NCBI GenBank assembly: GCA_964351395.1
Contig: CAYGOF010000019.1
Location: 1-64,000 of the forward strand
Origin: Imperialibacter sp964351395
GTDB lineage: Bacteria; Bacteroidota; Bacteroidia; Cytophagales; Cyclobacteriaceae
Direction of reading: 5' to 3'
DNA length: 64,000 nt
Shown: positions 7,269 through 16,674 of the stretch, one piece after another
Layout of the letters: each line of letters begins with the position of its first letter
How positions within the stretch are numbered: position 1 is the stretch's first letter
The notes under the pieces: generated by a model
Databases searched by the model: none
The model's input: the letters and a program-made list of their open reading frames with translations, nothing else
Told to the model about the DNA's origin: nothing
Position numbers and translations under genes: made by a program

Positions 7269-9692
7269 CTATTCGCTCCGCAAGCCATCTACCGGATTGG
7301 CCCTGGCCGATCGCAGTGATTGTACGCCTACTGTCATAAGTCCCAGGCTAAGGACCAGCACACCTGGCAACACAAAATAGAACCATTGAATAGTCATCTG
7401 GTAGGCAAATTTTGATATCCACTCTACGATGATATAGTTCGCGAGAGGAACCGAGATCAAAAAGGCAATCAGGATTAATCGAACATACTCTTTCGAAAAC
7501 AACATGACAATCATAATTGAACTTGCTCCCAGCACTTTTCGGATACTGATCTCCTTTGCTTTGCGGCTGGCTGTGAAGGCTGATAGCCCGATGAGACCAA
7601 GTATCGACACAATGATGCAAATGTAAGATAGTGTAGATATCAACTTCAGTTGCGTTTGATCGGCCCGGTATTGCTTGGCGAATTCCTGATCGAGGAAGGT
7701 GTACTCAAATGGGTGATTGGGGTCAAAACCTGTCCAAACTTCCTCTACAAAGCTAATGGTGCCTTTTATGTCCTCGCTGTTTATTCGAATATGTAAGCGG
7801 CCACCATCATCAGGATCAAGTAGTATGAACAGGGGCTCAATTTTGTTGTGCAAGGATTCAAAATTGAAATCTTTCACCACGCCAATAACCTGACCCATAT
7901 TCTCGCCATGGAAGTACTTTACCTTTTTGCCGACGGCGTTTTCTCCCCAGCCGAACTCTTTCGCTCCGGTTTCGTTGACCAGGAACTTCAATCTGTATTC
8001 TGCTTCAGAGTCTGGGTTAAAGTCCCGACCGTCAACCAATTCAATCCCCATGGTTTCCAGGTAATTTGGCCCCGACCAAATAATCGTCATGCTTTGCTGC
8101 GCCATTGCGGTGTCTTTTTCTACCCACATGACCTGTCCATCAACACCCATGCCTGGTGTGCCATAGGAGGTAGCGGCACTGAGAATGTTTGGATGCTGAC
8201 TTAACTTTGTCCTAATAGCATCCATGTGGTTGGCGGTAGCAGTGTCTTTCACCTGAATGACCATCACATTGTCTTTGCTAAAACCTAGTTCCTTGTCCTG
8301 CATGAACGTGATCTGTTTGTCCATCAGCACCGTACAAATGATGACAAAGAGTGATATCACAAACTGAAAAACAATCAATCCTTTGCGTAAAATGGAGCTT
8401 GATTTGTCGCCCGTAAAAGTCCCCTTTAAAGCTTGAACTACTGGGACTGAAGGAATGTAGATGGCGGGGTATACACCGGAAAGAACGCCTACCAGCAGAG
8501 TGATGCCAAGCATGCCGAAAGTAAGGAGGGGGTTACTGAAAAAATTAAGTGTAAGGTCTTTTTCGATCCATGAGTTGAAGGGTGTGAGCTCAAGCACCAC
8601 ATAGGAAAATGCAATGGCAATAATCATGGCCAGAAAAGCGATAAGAATGGCTTCGATGATAACGCCGAGAAATAGTTCGGTTCTTGAAAGACCCAGCACT
8701 TTGCGTACGCCCATTTCGCCAGTTCGCACAACAGAACGAGCGGTGGCCATGTTCATGTAGTTGATGCAAGCCAGTAAAATAATAAAGATGCCAACGGCCG
8801 TAAAGGTGTATACATAGTTGATGTTCCCTGTTGGCTGGTCGCCGCTAAGGTCCGATCCAAAATGAATCTCTGCAAGAGCCTGAAGCTTAGGAATTACCTT
8901 GCCGTTGATACGTGTACCAAAAAGACCATACGTTTTCTCATATAGAGGAGGGAACTTTTCATAAAATGTTTGAGGGTCATAGCCTTCTGGTAACAGCAGA
9001 TACGTGTAGCCGCCAGGGTTCCAAAAGCCTTCCGATTTCCGCGCTGCATCTCCGTTTGATACCCATTCTCTGGGAGCAATATGAGACAGCAAAAGTTCGT
9101 ATTTTAAGTGGGTGTTATCCGGAAGATCAGAGATCACAGCAGACACTTGTCGCAAGTCTCCTTCTGGGAAGGATAGTAGCTTACCAAGTGCTTTTTCTTT
9201 TCCAAAATACTTTTTAGCAATTGTTTGGGTGATCACCACTTTACCCGGACCACTAAGACAAGTTGACGGATTGCCTTCATAGAACTGGTGATCAAAGATG
9301 TTAAACATCGTACTATCCGCCATCCATATTTTATCCTCATAGAATTGCTTCTGCGTGCTGTTTTCAGCCTGGTATTCTACCATCGAATACCTGTAGCCCA
9401 GTAGGCGCACATAGTCAATTACCTCAGGAAAGTCTTCTTTTATAATGGGGGCAAGCTCACGAGAGGATCTTGCCGTGTTGAAATCTGCTCCATCAGCCAT
9501 CATGTGATTGGTGTACCGATAAATTTGACGGTGTTTGGCAAAATGCTGGTCATAAGTCAGTTCGCCTTGCAAAAAAAGGAGAAGGATGATGCCAACAGTG
9601 ATCCCCAGGGCAAGGCCCAAAATGTTGAGAATAGAGTAGGCACTGTCCTTCAAAAAAAGTCTAAGTGCGAAAACGATGTGATTACGAAACAT
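7269..9692 (-). CDS. ABC transporter permease, MacB/FtsX type (two core domains)
   Basis: An 807-residue inner-membrane protein with the Bacteroidota layout. TM1 is near residues 15-40 and is followed by a large periplasmic MacB-PCD domain. Three TM helices form the first FtsX domain (around 290-430), followed by another TM at ~435-455, a second periplasmic domain and a C-terminal FtsX domain (~685-800). The LNILGLALGITVGIILLLFLQ start and the two MGVRKVLG / ISIRKVLG coupling-helix motifs are diagnostic. These permeases work with a separate LolD/MacB-like ATPase, moving lipoproteins, peptides or signals by mechanotransmission. No ATPase gene is adjacent, so it is an orphan here. The LytTR/LytS pair immediately upstream is a plausible regulator. 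Confidence 0.9.
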   Translation of the reverse strand: MFRNHIVFALRLFLKDSAYSILNILGLALGITVGIILLLFLQGELTYDQHFAKHRQIYRYTNHMMADGADFNTARSSRELAPIIKEDFPEVIDYVRLLGYRYSMVEYQAENSTQKQFYEDKIWMADSTMFNIFDHQFYEGNPSTCLSGPGKVVITQTIAKKYFGKEKALGKLLSFPEGDLRQVSAVISDLPDNTHLKYELLLSHIAPREWVSNGDAARKSEGFWNPGGYTYLLLPEGYDPQTFYEKFPPLYEKTYGLFGTRINGKVIPKLQALAEIHFGSDLSGDQPTGNINYVYTFTAVGIFIILLACINYMNMATARSVVRTGEMGVRKVLGLSRTELFLGVIIEAILIAFLAMIIAIAFSYVVLELTPFNSWIEKDLTLNFFSNPLLTFGMLGITLLVGVLSGVYPAIYIPSVPVVQALKGTFTGDKSSSILRKGLIVFQFVISLFVIICTVLMDKQITFMQDKELGFSKDNVMVIQVKDTATANHMDAIRTKLSQHPNILSAATSYGTPGMGVDGQVMWVEKDTAMAQQSMTIIWSGPNYLETMGIELVDGRDFNPDSEAEYRLKFLVNETGAKEFGWGENAVGKKVKYFHGENMGQVIGVVKDFNFESLHNKIEPLFILLDPDDGGRLHIRINSEDIKGTISFVEEVWTGFDPNHPFEYTFLDQEFAKQYRADQTQLKLISTLSYICIIVSILGLIGLSAFTASRKAKEISIRKVLGASSIMIVMLFSKEYVRLILIAFLISVPLANYIIVEWISKFAYQMTIQWFYFVLPGVLVLSLGLMTVGVQSLRSARANPVDGLRSE

Positions 9693-9785
9693 AGTATTTG
9701 GTTTAGCCTTAAATCAAAGTAACGGCTATCTGACAATACAGATTGAATCTTGCAGCAACATGCGTACCTGGTGCAGCGACATGCG

Positions 9786-10568
9786 TCAGATCCCTAGTTT
9801 TTCCATCATCTGAGCTTTGTAGTTTCTGCTTACTTTAAGCCTTGTAGTATTGGTTAACTCAAGTTCATAGTCGTGATTTTCTAATTGGTGTAAGGCCTTA
9901 ATGCAACCAACTCGAACAATAAAAGACTTGTGAATCCTTAGAAAATTAGCTTTAGAAAGCCTTTCTTCCATTTTCTTCATCGTTTCCCTTAGTAAGAAAA
10001 AACGATCTTGCACATGAATTTTCACGTAATAGTCAAAAGCTTCAATGTGGCTGATATTAGCTAAATCCAATAGGTGAATGCTACCATCTACTTTGATGAC
10101 TAGCCGCTCCCCACTTTCGCTTTCTTCTACTAGTGACGAACTGCCCTTCAGCGTAGCGTTTGTGTGATCAACCAGGTGCTGGAGAGAATTGGTTGCCGAT
10201 TTAGTAGCTTCCAACTTTTTCATCACCCTGGAAATAGCCTCTTCAAAACGTTCATCACTAAAGGGTTTTAGCAGGTAGTCTACGGCATTGACTTCAAAAG
10301 CTTTGAGGGCAAACTGGTCGTGTGCGGTAATGAAAATAACATGCGGCCATGGTTTAGGGAGACTCGCCAACACTTCAAAACCGCTGATCCCTGGCATTTG
10401 CACATCCAGGAAGACAAGGTCGGGTTTGAGCGACCTTACATGATCAATAGCCTCAATACCATTGGCGCATAGACCAATCACTTTCAGACGAGGGAAGTCC
10501 TCAAGCAGCGCTGCCAATCCCCGGCGGGCAGTTTCTTCATCGTCGACAATCAGGCACGTGTGTGTCAT
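9786..10568 (-). CDS. LytTR-family response regulator
   Basis: A 260-residue protein with an N-terminal receiver domain and a C-terminal LytTR DNA-binding domain. The phospho-acceptor Asp lies in LVFLDVQMPG (about residue 55), the conserved Lys in YLLKPF, and the LytTR hallmarks are FYDYVKIH-like and FLRIHKSFIV segments. It starts with ATG at 10568 and overlaps the stop of the kinase gene by four bases (ATGA), so the two are translationally coupled. This is the AgrA/LytR type that binds promoter direct repeats. The ABC permease just downstream is a likely target or partner, by position only. Confidence 0.95.
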   Translation of the reverse strand: MTHTCLIVDDEETARRGLAALLEDFPRLKVIGLCANGIEAIDHVRSLKPDLVFLDVQMPGISGFEVLASLPKPWPHVIFITAHDQFALKAFEVNAVDYLLKPFSDERFEEAISRVMKKLEATKSATNSLQHLVDHTNATLKGSSSLVEESESGERLVIKVDGSIHLLDLANISHIEAFDYYVKIHVQDRFFLLRETMKKMEERLSKANFLRIHKSFIVRVGCIKALHQLENHDYELELTNTTRLKVSRNYKAQMMEKLGI

Positions 10569-11650
10569 AGTAAATGGAAAGGTATTGTCATGCGAAAAGC
10601 AATCCCAGTTTCCATACTCATACTCTGGAATTGAAATTTTGTTCCGTAGTGACTTCTCAGCCGGTGGATCACATTAGGCAATCCAATGCCGTCTGATCCA
10701 TTGAATACTTCAAATTTTTTCAGGTGTTCAGTCGTATTGAACACCGTTAAGACCAAAGAGTCGTGTGACCTTTCACCGGTAATGCTAATCCGCTGTTGAT
10801 TCATATTGTCCTTTACACCATGCTTAAAGGCATTTTCAACCAGGGGCTGAAGAATCAACTGAGGAACAAGCGCCTCCATCAGCCCATCGCTGTAACGCTG
10901 CAACACCTCCACTTGCTCCCCAAATCGAACATTTTCGATCATCAGGTATTTGTTCAGCAGCTCAATTTCCTCTGAAAGAGATACCATCTTGTCCTTTTTT
11001 CTTGACAACACCGTGCGAAGCAAGTCGTTAAGAGAGGCAATCATGGCTACCGCTACTTTGTTTTCCTTGAGCCTCACTTTCATGGCAATGCTATTCATGG
11101 CGTTGAATAGAAAGTGAGGATTAAGTTCTGTCCGGAGAACACTGAGATCGGATGCGTTAAGATCTTTTTGCAATCGTTCAGCTTTTTGTTTTTCAGCTTT
11201 TAACTTTCCTGTATTTCGGACAAAAGAAAACAGCAGCATGTATCCACAATACCAAAGGACTCCATCAATCACATAAGGCCAGGAATCCACCAGGTAGATG
11301 CCGAATTCATAATAATTGTAATGTTCTGAGAGCTGAAAAAAACGTTCAAGCAGAATGATAAGCAAACCGGTAAGAAAAAGGTGGAAGGTCCCAAAAATAA
11401 TACCCAGAGGTAAGTGGACTTGAAGGAATGCAGAGCCACTTTTTACATGCCTGGTTTGATAAAAGTAGAGAGCAAAAGGTGATATGACCCAAATAGAAAG
11501 AAAATACCCCCCGGGCCAGAGCAGGATATTGTGTGGATCACTGCCATTGATGAAAAGGTCTCGCAGCCAAAGGTAGGTAAAAAGCATCATGAGGCCAATA
11601 CTGTTGTATTGGGTAAAACGGCGAGTCGAAATCGAATTACTCGGTGTCAA
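10565..11650 (-). CDS. LytS/YehU-type sensor histidine kinase
   Basis: A 361-residue membrane kinase. Four hydrophobic segments fill the first ~150 residues, then a short coiled coil (KLKAEKQKAERLQKDL) and the His_kinase domain with phospho-acceptor LNPHFLFNAMNSIA (His about residue 179). The C-terminal ATPase domain has the N box LVENAFKHGV and a DGIGLPNV G box. It is cognate to the LytTR regulator with a 4-base overlap. No upstream ATG exists before an in-frame stop, so the start is the TTG at 11650. An ATG pair at codons 21-22 is possible but would cut into the first membrane segment. Confidence 0.92.
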   Translation of the reverse strand: MTPSNSISTRRFTQYNSIGLMMLFTYLWLRDLFINGSDPHNILLWPGGYFLSIWVISPFALYFYQTRHVKSGSAFLQVHLPLGIIFGTFHLFLTGLLIILLERFFQLSEHYNYYEFGIYLVDSWPYVIDGVLWYCGYMLLFSFVRNTGKLKAEKQKAERLQKDLNASDLSVLRTELNPHFLFNAMNSIAMKVRLKENKVAVAMIASLNDLLRTVLSRKKDKMVSLSEEIELLNKYLMIENVRFGEQVEVLQRYSDGLMEALVPQLILQPLVENAFKHGVKDNMNQQRISITGERSHDSLVLTVFNTTEHLKKFEVFNGSDGIGLPNVIHRLRSHYGTKFQFQSMSMETGIAFRMTIPFHLL

Positions 11651-11949
11651 AAGCTGGAAATCTTCAGTTCGTAAGGTCTCAAATTAGTGAAATGTTAGCT
11701 TTTTGTTTGACCTGACTTTACGTAGGTTTTGGAAATTTTGCCAAAATTGCTTGTTGCTTTGTTTAAAGGACGTTATGAGATGTTTTTATTTTCCGTCAAC
11801 CTTAGTGTAACAGAGCTGAGCTTGTTATAATGTGTAATAAAGACACGTTGTTTTTTTTACAACTGTCTTTCATTTATTAGTTTGTGTCCAAAACTTTGGC
11901 AGCCCATGCTAAAGTAATTCCAATTCAAACACAAAACATACCCTATTTT

Positions 11950-12948
11950 ATGATGAATTCCCGCAGACAATTTATAAAACAAGTTGGAGCAGGCGCTGCC
12001 GGACTTGGTGTGGCGGCTACAGTGCCTTTTGATATTTTCGCTGCTACAGCGGCCAAAAAGCTATTTTTTGAGATTTCCCTTGCTCAGTTTTCATTGGCGG
12101 GCTCCTTTTTTAGCCAAAAGCTAACCAATATGGAGTTTCCGGCTTTAGCGAAAAACACATTTGGGATCTCTAACGTCGAATATGTATCTACTTTCTGGAA
12201 TGGAAAAGGAGGGGATAAAGCTTACGTAAAAGAGCTAAAAGCTCGTACAGATGACCTGGGAGTTCGTAATGTGTTGATCATGGTCGATGGTGAAGGCGAA
12301 TTAGGCCACTCTGATGTTACTGTAAGAAAGCAAGCAGTAGAAAATCATTACAAGTGGGTAGAGGCAGCCAAAGAATTAGCCTGTCATGCCATTAGAGTAA
12401 ACCTCGATGGGCCAGGCACCGATGAAGAAATTGCTAAAGCTGGTATTGATGGGTATGGTAGCCTCGTTGAGTTTGGACAAAAGGCAGGCATTAATGTGAT
12501 CATTGAAAACCATTTTGGCCCATCTACAGACGCAAGATGGTTGGTGGAAATAATGAAGCAAGTGAACAACCCATTTGCCGGGTTGCTGCCCGACTTTGGA
12601 AATTTTGTCCGTAGGGAGCGAATGGAAGAAATGTCGATTGAGGCTTTTAAAAATGCCAAAGTTATCGCTACATATGATAAATATGAAAGTGTGAAAGCCA
12701 TGATGCCTTATGCAAAGGGAGTAAGCGCTAAAACCCATGGCTTTGACGCCAAAGGAAACGATACTGATACCGATTTCACCAAGATTTTAGGGATTATAAA
12801 AGATGCTGGCTTCAAGGGTTTTATGGGAATTGAAGCAGAAGGTGCAGTGATGAAAATGTTTGGTGTGGAGGGGGATTATCCTACTGAAGAAGAAGGAATA
12901 AAGCTGACGAAGGCCTTGTTAGAGAAAGTGGGTGCCAAGCTGTCATGA
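11950..12948 (+). CDS. Tat-exported sugar phosphate isomerase/epimerase-like TIM barrel
   Basis: Starting at ATG 11950 the protein has 332 residues with a twin-arginine signal (NSRRQFIKQ, then a hydrophobic stretch ending IFAAT). It then folds as a xylose-isomerase-like TIM barrel. The expected metal ligands are present in order: Glu of VIIENHFG, Asp of LLPDFGNF, His of AKTHGFD and Glu of GIEAEG. Members isomerise or epimerise sugars or their derivatives; the substrate is unknown. The GTG at 11884 would place 22 residues before the Tat motif and is rejected. It is flanked by a kinase gene on the other strand and stands alone, with a hairpin after its stop. Confidence 0.85.
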   Translation: MMNSRRQFIKQVGAGAAGLGVAATVPFDIFAATAAKKLFFEISLAQFSLAGSFFSQKLTNMEFPALAKNTFGISNVEYVSTFWNGKGGDKAYVKELKARTDDLGVRNVLIMVDGEGELGHSDVTVRKQAVENHYKWVEAAKELACHAIRVNLDGPGTDEEIAKAGIDGYGSLVEFGQKAGINVIIENHFGPSTDARWLVEIMKQVNNPFAGLLPDFGNFVRRERMEEMSIEAFKNAKVIATYDKYESVKAMMPYAKGVSAKTHGFDAKGNDTDTDFTKILGIIKDAGFKGFMGIEAEGAVMKMFGVEGDYPTEEEGIKLTKALLEKVGAKLS

Positions 12949-12958
12949 GGAAAATAGG

Positions 12959-12991
12959 CTCATAGGATTTCTCGCAATGGAATCCTGTGAG
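12959..12991. terminator. Hairpin between convergent genes
   Basis: CTCATAGGATT (12959-12969) can pair with AATCCTGTGAG (12981-12991): eleven pairs including one G-T, with an 11-base loop, 10 bases after the stop of the isomerase-like gene. It lies between convergent genes, which suits a terminator, but the T tract is weak on both strands. Confidence 0.45.
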
Positions 12992-13064
12992 TCATGTCAT
13001 TTGCTGGCATTCGGGCTTTTCTGGAACAATTTTCACCACTTTTACCCGGTATAGTCAATAGGCT

Positions 13065-13844
13065 TCAAAAATCACTCAACCTTGCTTTCCTGAAGTCAAA
13101 TACAAAATTGTAGCCTTCAAGCGGCACCACTACTCTGTAAAACCTGTAATAGCCATTTTTAGGGAAATATACTTTGCCTCTCAAAGCAGATGTGTCGGGG
13201 AGATTCACAGGCTCCATAATTTCCTGATCGAGGAAGTGTAGGTCTTCTCTGATAAAGTAATTCCTTTCCTGGGTCGAACGGAGTACCGCATCGGTCGTCA
13301 TCAAAGAAGAAGCCGTGAGCACATCTCTTGTTTGTGACTTATTCCAATCTTTCCGCGTATAGAATTCTTTTTTTGAATCCCTCACATCACTGGCAACGTC
13401 GGCAACTACCAAACCGACGGATACGACGCCAAAGATAATGGCGAGCGTTTGCTGCTGCTTTATTTGAGACTCAAAATGGTCCTCTACAACGTTTTTCGTT
13501 AACGATCTCCTTAAATATCCGGGTATCTCGCTGTAGGGATATGAAACCAAATGAATATCGTCATCTTCATTCGATAATTCAGGGAATGGACTGTTTCCCG
13601 CATAATAGTGGAAGAGTTGAGGATCGACCTTTAAGGGGATGCCGCTTTTGTTGATTATTTCCAGGTCAAAAACAACAAGTCGGTTTTCAGTTTCAATATG
13701 TTCCAGAATAGCGGTGATGCTATCTGCCTCCAATGCCATAAAGTAGGGGTCTTGATAGGCTTTCGAAAAGTTTATGGGAACGAGTTGCTGTGCAAATGCC
13801 TGAGAGCCCAACAACAACAGAAAGAGTGTAGTATATGTCTTCAT
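13065..13844 (-). CDS. Secreted hypothetical protein
   Basis: A 259-residue protein with a clear signal peptide (MKTYTTLFLLLLGSQAFAQ). The mature part starts with a beta-rich region (about 20-110). Next comes a short hydrophobic stretch (TLAIIFGVVSVGLVVADVASDV, in two parts around residue 135-155) that may be a glycine-rich hairpin or membrane segment, and a C-terminal beta-rich domain ending in DFRKARLSDF. I recognise no family. It is convergent with the isomerase-like gene and its start lies 145 bases from the divergently transcribed SGNH hydrolase gene. Function unknown. Confidence 0.7.
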   Translation of the reverse strand: MKTYTTLFLLLLGSQAFAQQLVPINFSKAYQDPYFMALEADSITAILEHIETENRLVVFDLEIINKSGIPLKVDPQLFHYYAGNSPFPELSNEDDDIHLVSYPYSEIPGYLRRSLTKNVVEDHFESQIKQQQTLAIIFGVVSVGLVVADVASDVRDSKKEFYTRKDWNKSQTRDVLTASSLMTTDAVLRSTQERNYFIREDLHFLDQEIMEPVNLPDTSALRGKVYFPKNGYYRFYRVVVPLEGYNFVFDFRKARLSDF

Positions 13845-13988
13845 AGCAATGGATTTACATAAAATCCTACAATTATTGTGCCTCTAATGTCAAATGACGA
13901 TAGTTTTTGCCCGTGTTGCGCTATATTGGAGTGTAACAAAGCAAAAAGCATCCACCGCTATCTTTATGACTACCAAAGTAAAAAAGCA

Positions 13989-14690
13989 ATGAAACAACTC
14001 CATTTGATCATCTTGTGTTGCTTGTCACTCACAATTGGGCGGCCGCTTATAGCTCAGCAGTCGGTGACACATCAAAATGTTTTTGACACCATCCCATTTA
14101 TCATGGACCATCACAAGCGCCGGCTGGAGAAGTTTACCAAAGAACCGATGAGTACGGGTAAAGTACTTTTTCTTGGTAACAGTATTACTGAAGGAGGGCC
14201 CTGGGTCGAATTGCTCGGTGACCCAACTGTTGTAAACAGAGGTATTGGGGGCGACTTTAGTTATGGGATTCTTAACAGGCTCGACGAAATTATTGAACGC
14301 AAGCCTTCCAAATTGTTTTTATTAATTGGTGTAAATGATATTGGTAATGATATTCCAGATGCTGTGATCGCCGACAATGTAAAGAAGATCGTTATCCGGC
14401 TGAAAGCGGAATCACCGGCAACAATCATTTATCTTCAGAGTATCCTACCTGTCAACCCTGAATATCCACGCTTTCCACAGCACTACGATAAACAATACCA
14501 TGTTTTGATGACCAATCAGCTGCTTTACAAGGTGGCTCTCGAGACAAAGGTCACTTATGTGAACCTCTTTCCGTTATTTCTTGACGACCGGCAGCGACTC
14601 GACGCAAGCTTAACCGTCGACGGCCTCCATATCAATAGAAAGGGTTACGATGTTTGGGTCAAGCACCTGAAAGAAATGGGCTATTTGTAG
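13989..14690 (+). CDS. Secreted SGNH/GDSL hydrolase
   Basis: From ATG 13989 the protein has 233 residues: a signal peptide (MKQLHLIILCCLSLTIGR, cleaved near IAQQ) and one SGNH hydrolase domain. The blocks are GNSITEGG with the nucleophile Ser, GGDFSYG with the oxyanion Gly, LIGVNDIGND with the Asn, and the C-terminal VDGLHINRKGY carrying the Asp-x-x-His pair. It probably removes acyl or acetyl groups from a carbohydrate or lipid outside the cytoplasm. The frame is open 37 codons further upstream, but that extension is low-quality sequence ahead of the signal peptide. It could serve glycan deacetylation alongside the nearby fucosidase; this is inference. Confidence 0.88.
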   Translation: MKQLHLIILCCLSLTIGRPLIAQQSVTHQNVFDTIPFIMDHHKRRLEKFTKEPMSTGKVLFLGNSITEGGPWVELLGDPTVVNRGIGGDFSYGILNRLDEIIERKPSKLFLLIGVNDIGNDIPDAVIADNVKKIVIRLKAESPATIIYLQSILPVNPEYPRFPQHYDKQYHVLMTNQLLYKVALETKVTYVNLFPLFLDDRQRLDASLTVDGLHINRKGYDVWVKHLKEMGYL

Positions 14691-15063
14691 CCACACGGAT
14701 GATGCATTGATTCGCAGGGTAAAAAGATTCCAAACACTGCTAGTGTTAGGGTGCCGTAAGGAGCCCAGACAGTGCCTTGCTGATTGCTAATTAAACACAA
14801 AACCGTGGCTAAGAAGAAACAGGGTAAGAAGTAAGGCTAGTATACCCATCTTTAATCTTCCATAGCTGTCGGGCAGAAAAGCCCAAAAAAATACAAAGTA
14901 GTCAGACAACAGCGATCGTCTGCATCGGCGCAAAGTCAGGTTAGTTTCAAATTGCCCCGTTGCTCAGCATCATTCTAACAGCGAGCGCTACCAAAGGCAG
15001 GTGTCTGAAGCCTGCTTCGTAACTACTTTTTTTTTGAGTCCTTAGGTCACTTTTCGACTGTTT
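14691..15063. other. Intergenic stretch between convergent genes
   Basis: The 373 bases separate the SGNH hydrolase (plus) and the fucosidase (minus). The only coding-like signal is a hydrophobic 48-codon minus-strand frame at 14787-14933, listed separately. No hairpin with a T tract, tRNA or repeat was seen. Confidence 0.45.
14787..14933 (-). CDS. Possible small hydrophobic protein (48 aa)
   Basis: A minus-strand frame opens at a TTG (14933) and ends with TAG at 14787-14789. It encodes a basic N-terminus (RRCRRS), an aromatic segment FVFFWAFLPDSYGRL and a strongly hydrophobic stretch GILALLLTLFLL, the layout of a single-pass small membrane protein. There is no ATG before the hydrophobic stretch; an internal ATG would leave only about 20 residues. 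It lies downstream of the fucosidase on the same strand. It may be a real small gene, a remnant, or chance. No homologue is recalled. Confidence 0.25.
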   Translation of the reverse strand: MRRCRRSLLSDYFVFFWAFLPDSYGRLKMGILALLLTLFLLSHGFVFN

Positions 15064-16521
15064 TTAATAAAGCTCAATTTCGGCAAGAATAGGGCAGGAC
15101 CTACTGTCGATTATGGTTACTTTTATTGCCTCAGCTTCTACTGGCCTGTCTAGCTTTAGTATTCTTTTGCGTCCAACCGTGGTGGCATTTGCTACCTGCT
15201 GCCAGGCGCCGTTTACTTTTGCTTCAACCGTAAATGACTTTATTCTTTGCCCTAGCTTAATATACTCTCTAAGTGTGATATAGCTTATCGTTGAGCTTGA
15301 GGGTAGTGTAATTTCTATGCTCGCAGTATTTGTCTCATCATTGGTCGTCCAATAGGTCTCTGAGTTTCCATCTGTTAGGTGGCTGGCAGAATAGGTGTCT
15401 GCATCGCCTCTCACCTCTGAGACTGAGGCGATTGCATTCCTGGCAAGGTTATTAGCGAATGCTTCATCGAGTAGCTTTTTCCAGCCTTTTAACGCGGCGA
15501 CATCATTTTCGTGGATCAGTCCTCTGCGGTCGGGGGGGATATTCAGTAGGAGGTTAGAGCCCCTTCCAACGGATGTCATATAGATTTCAAAAAGCCGTTC
15601 AGGCGTTTTAACAAGGCTGTCTTCACTGGCATGATAGAACCACCCGGGCCTGATGCTCACATCCACTTCAGCAGGTATCCATTGTTGCCCGTCAGGATGG
15701 CCGCTATTCAACAAATCGGTAATGCCCGCTTGCCCGGCGTAAAGTGTATCGTTGCTTATGGTGTTCCAATTTGTCTCACCGGCGATGCCTCGCTCATTTC
15801 CTACCCATCTGATGCTCGGTCCTGCATCGCTGAAGAAGAGGACTTTTGGTTCCATTTTTCTCACCATTTCGATGGTAGTTGGCCAGTCGTAATAGGTTTT
15901 TCCATCGATGCGACGCTTTTCGTTGGTGCCACCATAGTATCCATCACCACCATTGGCACCATCAAACCACATTTCGAAAATGGGGCCGTAGTTGTTAAAA
16001 ATCTCTTCCAGCTGATTGCGGTAGTAGGTAACGTATTCAGGCCGTCCATACTCCGGATGATTTCGATCCCAGGGAGAAAGATAGATACCAAATAAGAGGC
16101 CCTCTTTTTTACAGGCTTCCGAAAGTTCTTTCACCAAATCCCCATTACCATTTTTATAAGGACTATTTTTGATAGAATGTTCAGTGTAGATACTGGGCCA
16201 AAGGCAAAATCCATCATGATGCTTGGCTGTTAATATAACTGCTTTAAGGCCAGCCTCTTTGATCACTTTTACCCATTGGCTAACATCAAGTCCGCTTGGG
16301 TCAAATATACTTTCAGGCTCATCCCCAAATCCCCATTCTTTATCGGTAAATGTATTGGTCGTGAAATGAATGAATGCGTATTGCTCCAATTCATGCCACT
16401 TTAGCTGTTCTGCACTTGGCACAGGAAACACTGGCATGGGAGGAACAACTGGCTTGGTTTCGCAGCCAGTAAAAACAATAGCTATTAATAGTGCGATTCT
16501 AAAGAAAAAGGGAGGTGTCAT
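15064..16521 (-). CDS. Alpha-L-fucosidase, GH29, with C-terminal F5/8-type carbohydrate-binding domain
   Basis: A 485-residue lipoprotein (lipobox FTGC, Cys about residue 20). The GH29 catalytic TIM barrel covers roughly residues 35-345. It shows FIHFTTNTFTDKEWGFGDE, AKHHDGFCLWPS and the nucleophile Asp in FEMWFDGANGG (about residue 187). The C-terminal ~120 residues are a discoidin/F5/8 type C-like module (SHLTDGNSETYWTT, then EITLPSSSTISYITLREYI), probably binding glycan. It hydrolyses alpha-L-fucosides at the cell surface or in the periplasm, as in degradation of fucosylated algal or animal glycans. The gene is solitary, with no SusCD pair nearby. Confidence 0.92.
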   Translation of the reverse strand: MTPPFFFRIALLIAIVFTGCETKPVVPPMPVFPVPSAEQLKWHELEQYAFIHFTTNTFTDKEWGFGDEPESIFDPSGLDVSQWVKVIKEAGLKAVILTAKHHDGFCLWPSIYTEHSIKNSPYKNGNGDLVKELSEACKKEGLLFGIYLSPWDRNHPEYGRPEYVTYYRNQLEEIFNNYGPIFEMWFDGANGGDGYYGGTNEKRRIDGKTYYDWPTTIEMVRKMEPKVLFFSDAGPSIRWVGNERGIAGETNWNTISNDTLYAGQAGITDLLNSGHPDGQQWIPAEVDVSIRPGWFYHASEDSLVKTPERLFEIYMTSVGRGSNLLLNIPPDRRGLIHENDVAALKGWKKLLDEAFANNLARNAIASVSEVRGDADTYSASHLTDGNSETYWTTNDETNTASIEITLPSSSTISYITLREYIKLGQRIKSFTVEAKVNGAWQQVANATTVGRKRILKLDRPVEAEAIKVTIIDSRSCPILAEIELY

Positions 16522-16674
16522 ATTAGAAAGTTTCAGGGTAGAAATATAGGAAGTTCTGGCTAAAAAGGCTGGGCAATTCTAGTTGATTGCCTGCATATCA
16601 GGCAAAAGATCATTCATTACATTTTGTGGACAATTTAGCTTTCGCACAACATTTCAGCCTCGATCACGTTAATA

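Noticed and set aside
7848..8204. Plus-strand 118-codon ORF inside the ABC permease gene
   Set aside because: Antisense shadow of a strongly supported permease; no signal, motif or promoter of its own.
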